NCBI RefSeq assembly: GCF_002263495.1
Contig: NZ_CP022753.1
Location: 4,030,001-4,094,000, forward strand
Source of the DNA: Nocardiopsis gilva YIM 90087
Lineage (GTDB): Bacteria > Actinomycetota > Actinomycetes > Streptosporangiales > Streptosporangiaceae
Length of the DNA stretch: 64,000 nt
Direction of reading: 5' to 3'
Part shown: positions 62,024 to 64,000 of the stretch, piece by piece
Layout: each line of letters starts with the position of its first letter
Numbering within the stretch: the first letter of the stretch is position 1
Position numbers and translations under genes: made by a program
The notes under the pieces: generated by a model
Databases searched by the model: none
What the model was told of the DNA's origin: nothing
Seen by the model: the letters and a program-made list of their open reading frames with translations, nothing else

Positions 62024-64000
62024 TCAGCCACTCGCTCCCGGCGGAGACGGGGGCGGAATCCGCCGGTGGATCTCGGCGGCCTCATCGTCCACGTGGTAGT
62101 GGGAGTACAGCCGCTGCGTCCGGATGCGCAGGGCGCGGCAGCACTCGCTGTCCCCGCGCCGTTCGGCGATCTCGGCGAGGAGGCGCAGCGCCCGCGCCTC
62201 CCTGATGGGCTGTCCCGCGTCGGAGAACACGCGGCGCGCCGCCTCCGCCCGCTGTTCGGCCTCGGCCTCCCGGCCCTGAGCGTCCAGAGTGCGGGCGAGG
62301 GCGAGCCACACCCGGCCCTGGATGAGCTTCCAGTCGTGCACGAGGTACTCGGACCGCCGGGGGTCCTCCGCGCGGTCGAGTTCGGCAAGACGGCGGTCGG
62401 TCCGGGACTCGGCGTCACGCAGTTCGTCCAGGGCGCGGTCGAGCTCACCGTCCTTTCGGTGCCCCTCGGCAAGCTGGTAGGTCTGCAGAACGTCGCCGCG
62501 CGGACGGCCGCGCTCGCGGTGGATCGCACGCGACGCCGCGAGCGCCTGGCGCGCCGCTTCCCCGTCGGGGGCGGGGCTGCGTTCGTGCCCGTACAGCAGC
62601 CCGCGTGCCTCGAGGACGACGGCGCGGTTGAGCGGTTCGCCCGACGCGTCCGCCGCGGCTTCGGCCTCCTTCAGCAGTTCAGCGGTACGGTCCCAGTCCT
62701 CGAGTTCGAGGTGGAGGCGGGCCAAATAGGTCAGGCACCGGACCAGCCCGTGCAGGTGGCCAAGGGCCCGCGCGAGTCGGACCGCGTAGCCGAAGATGGC
62801 GGTGCCGATGGCCAACCGGTGCCGGTTGTAGCAGGCGGGCCAGGTGTGGTCGGCGAGCAGCAGCGCGGCGTCGGGGCGGTCGATGTCCACGGCCAACCGC
62901 ATCAGGCCGGGGGTGTGGCCGAGGTTCCGGTCCTGCCAGTCGGCCGCCTCGACGGGCGTCGTGAACGGCTGCGGGTAATCGGCCGGGGCGACCGCGAACT
63001 CGCCGACGTCCATCGCGTCGGCGAGCCGGAACCGCTCACCGTTGCCGTACAGGTCCGCGAGCCCGTGGCCGACCGTGAAGAAACGCAGGATGACGGCGCG
63101 ATCGACCGCGACGCTGTCCGGATCTCGCGTCGGACCGTTGCGTACCTGCGGGCGCGCGAGCTCGGCGATGCTGTAGCCGGACGCGCCGGTCGGTCGCAGC
63201 ACGCCCGCCTCGAGCAGACCGGCGACGAGGTCGGGACCGTCCGGGCCCATGAGCGCGGTGCCGAGTTCCGCGGGGAAGAAGCGGCCCGGGTGCTCGGCGG
63301 CCTTGGCGATGAGCTCGGCTTCCCGTGCGCTCAGCCCGGACAGCCCGAGGTCGATGACCGCCTGTGCCGAGGGGATTCCGGGCTCGGCGAAGACGCGTGC
63401 GCGCACGGCGTCGACGAGGGAGCCGATGGTGAGTTCCGGGCGGCGGTCGAGGTGCGTTGCCGCCATTCGTAGGGCCAGGGGGAGGCCGCCGCAGAGGTCG
63501 ACCAGCTGCTCGGCGCTGTCGCCTTCGTTCGGGTCGCGCATCAGGGCGTCGACAGCGGAGTACTCGCGCAGCAGCCGCAGGCCGTCGCGATCGCGGAGTC
63601 TCCCGAGTTCGATCACCTCGGCACCGTCGCGCTGCTCCGCGGCCGCGCCTACAAAACCTGGTCGGCAGGCGGCCACCATCAGGTGGGGGCCTTCGCCGGG
63701 CGTGAAGATGGCGACGTCCTCGCGGTCGGCGACGTCGTCGAGGAACAGCAGGAGGCGCCGACCCCCGGTGATGTCCCGGAACCGCCGTCCCAGCGCGTCC
63801 ACGTCCGTCATGCCCTTGGCTGTGAGGTCGTGGAGTGAGGCAAGGAGACGGCGCAGCGCTTCGGCGTAGTCGGCGTTGCCCTCGCGGTCGCGGACTTCGG
63901 CGAGGTCGAGGTGGAGGGACTCGTCGAACTCGGCCCGGCTGCGTGCCCCGATCTCGGCCATGAGCGCGGTCTTTCCGATGCCCTCCGGACCCATCAGCAG
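62024..64000 (-). CDS. STAND-class NTPase with TPR repeats, 5' part outside window
   Basis: At least 658 residues; the start lies beyond the window edge (LLMGPEGIGKTALM is the first readable part and contains the Walker A). Walker B-like RLLLFLDDVADRED and the arginine sensor segment MVAACRPGF follow, then GGLPLALRMAATHL (the GLPL motif of NB-ARC proteins). A winged-helix region comes next, then about 300 residues of TPR-type helical pairs (LEDWDRTAELLKEAEAAADA, ALDELRDAESRTDRRLAELD). STAND proteins act as switchable sensors in regulation or immunity; the N-terminal effector that would tell which is not in the window. It converges on the GT-B-like gene with only 15 bases between stops. Confidence 0.88.
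   Translation of the reverse strand: MLMGPEGIGKTALMAEIGARSRAEFDESLHLDLAEVRDREGNADYAEALRRLLASLHDLTAKGMTDVDALGRRFRDITGGRRLLLFLDDVADREDVAIFTPGEGPHLMVAACRPGFVGAAAEQRDGAEVIELGRLRDRDGLRLLREYSAVDALMRDPNEGDSAEQLVDLCGGLPLALRMAATHLDRRPELTIGSLVDAVRARVFAEPGIPSAQAVIDLGLSGLSAREAELIAKAAEHPGRFFPAELGTALMGPDGPDLVAGLLEAGVLRPTGASGYSIAELARPQVRNGPTRDPDSVAVDRAVILRFFTVGHGLADLYGNGERFRLADAMDVGEFAVAPADYPQPFTTPVEAADWQDRNLGHTPGLMRLAVDIDRPDAALLLADHTWPACYNRHRLAIGTAIFGYAVRLARALGHLHGLVRCLTYLARLHLELEDWDRTAELLKEAEAAADASGEPLNRAVVLEARGLLYGHERSPAPDGEAARQALAASRAIHRERGRPRGDVLQTYQLAEGHRKDGELDRALDELRDAESRTDRRLAELDRAEDPRRSEYLVHDWKLIQGRVWLALARTLDAQGREAEAEQRAEAARRVFSDAGQPIREARALRLLAEIAERRGDSECCRALRIRTQRLYSHYHVDDEAAEIHRRIPPPSPPGASG

Noticed and set aside
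61888-62205. Plus-strand frame running past the poly-C tract
   Set aside because: It is the alternative reading of the GT-B-like C-terminus and antisense to the STAND gene, not a separate gene.

Overview
The window is high-GC actinobacterial DNA. It most resembles a Nocardiopsis/Thermobifida-type member of the Nocardiopsaceae: GTG and TTG starts are frequent, and it has SepH, DUF3159, DUF3710, DUF4193 and DUF4235 proteins, a CutRS two-component system, a coproporphyrin-type ferrochelatase and an intracellular serpin. Genus is an inference from gene content and was not tested by a search. No tRNA, CRISPR array, transposase or prophage was seen. The one RNA gene is rnpB.

Layout. 0-12 kb follows a conserved actinobacterial neighbourhood as I recall it from M. 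tuberculosis and Streptomyces: TRAM-domain RNA methyltransferase, two TrkA-type potassium regulators, DUF3159, DUF3710-dut, DUF4193. It is interspersed with a serpin, a GNAT, a PIG-L deacetylase and valS. 12-24.8 kb holds cutRS with a duplicated leader/operator module, a 55-codon gene, an inositol monophosphatase, an S9 peptidase, a two-gene ABC system whose ATPase is fused to an extracytoplasmic X-Pro peptidase-like hydrolase, ferrochelatase and a sugar-lactone oxidase. 24.8-36.3 kb holds a repeat-tailed membrane protein, sepH, two PH-domain membrane proteins, a DrrAB-like exporter, a large AfsR/BTAD-STAND regulator and a PEBP-like lipoprotein. 36.7-41.6 kb has a membrane-anchored protein with about eleven copies of a DTGS(H/Y)xR motif and a SulP-STAS-carbonic anhydrase fusion. 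42-47 kb is a nucleic-acid block: rnpB, RNase H/phosphatase, zinc-ribbon coiled-coil protein, Nif3-like protein and endonuclease IV. 47-59.5 kb holds small membrane proteins, an eRF1-like (baeRF) protein, pirin, Tex, DUF2157 and a fatty-acid desaturase. The right end has a broken small gene, a GT-B-like protein ending near a 12-C run, and a STAND-TPR protein running off the edge.

A global caution applies to the sequence. At least four large genes (S9 peptidase 16108-18138, hydrolase-ABC 19155-22198, membrane protein 24890-25944, BTAD regulator 32182-35483) are interrupted only by frameshifts that are each repaired by restoring one G or C in a short G/C run, after which every gene becomes a whole number of codons. 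This looks like systematic homopolymer under-calling in the assembly rather than decay, so these genes are probably intact in the organism.
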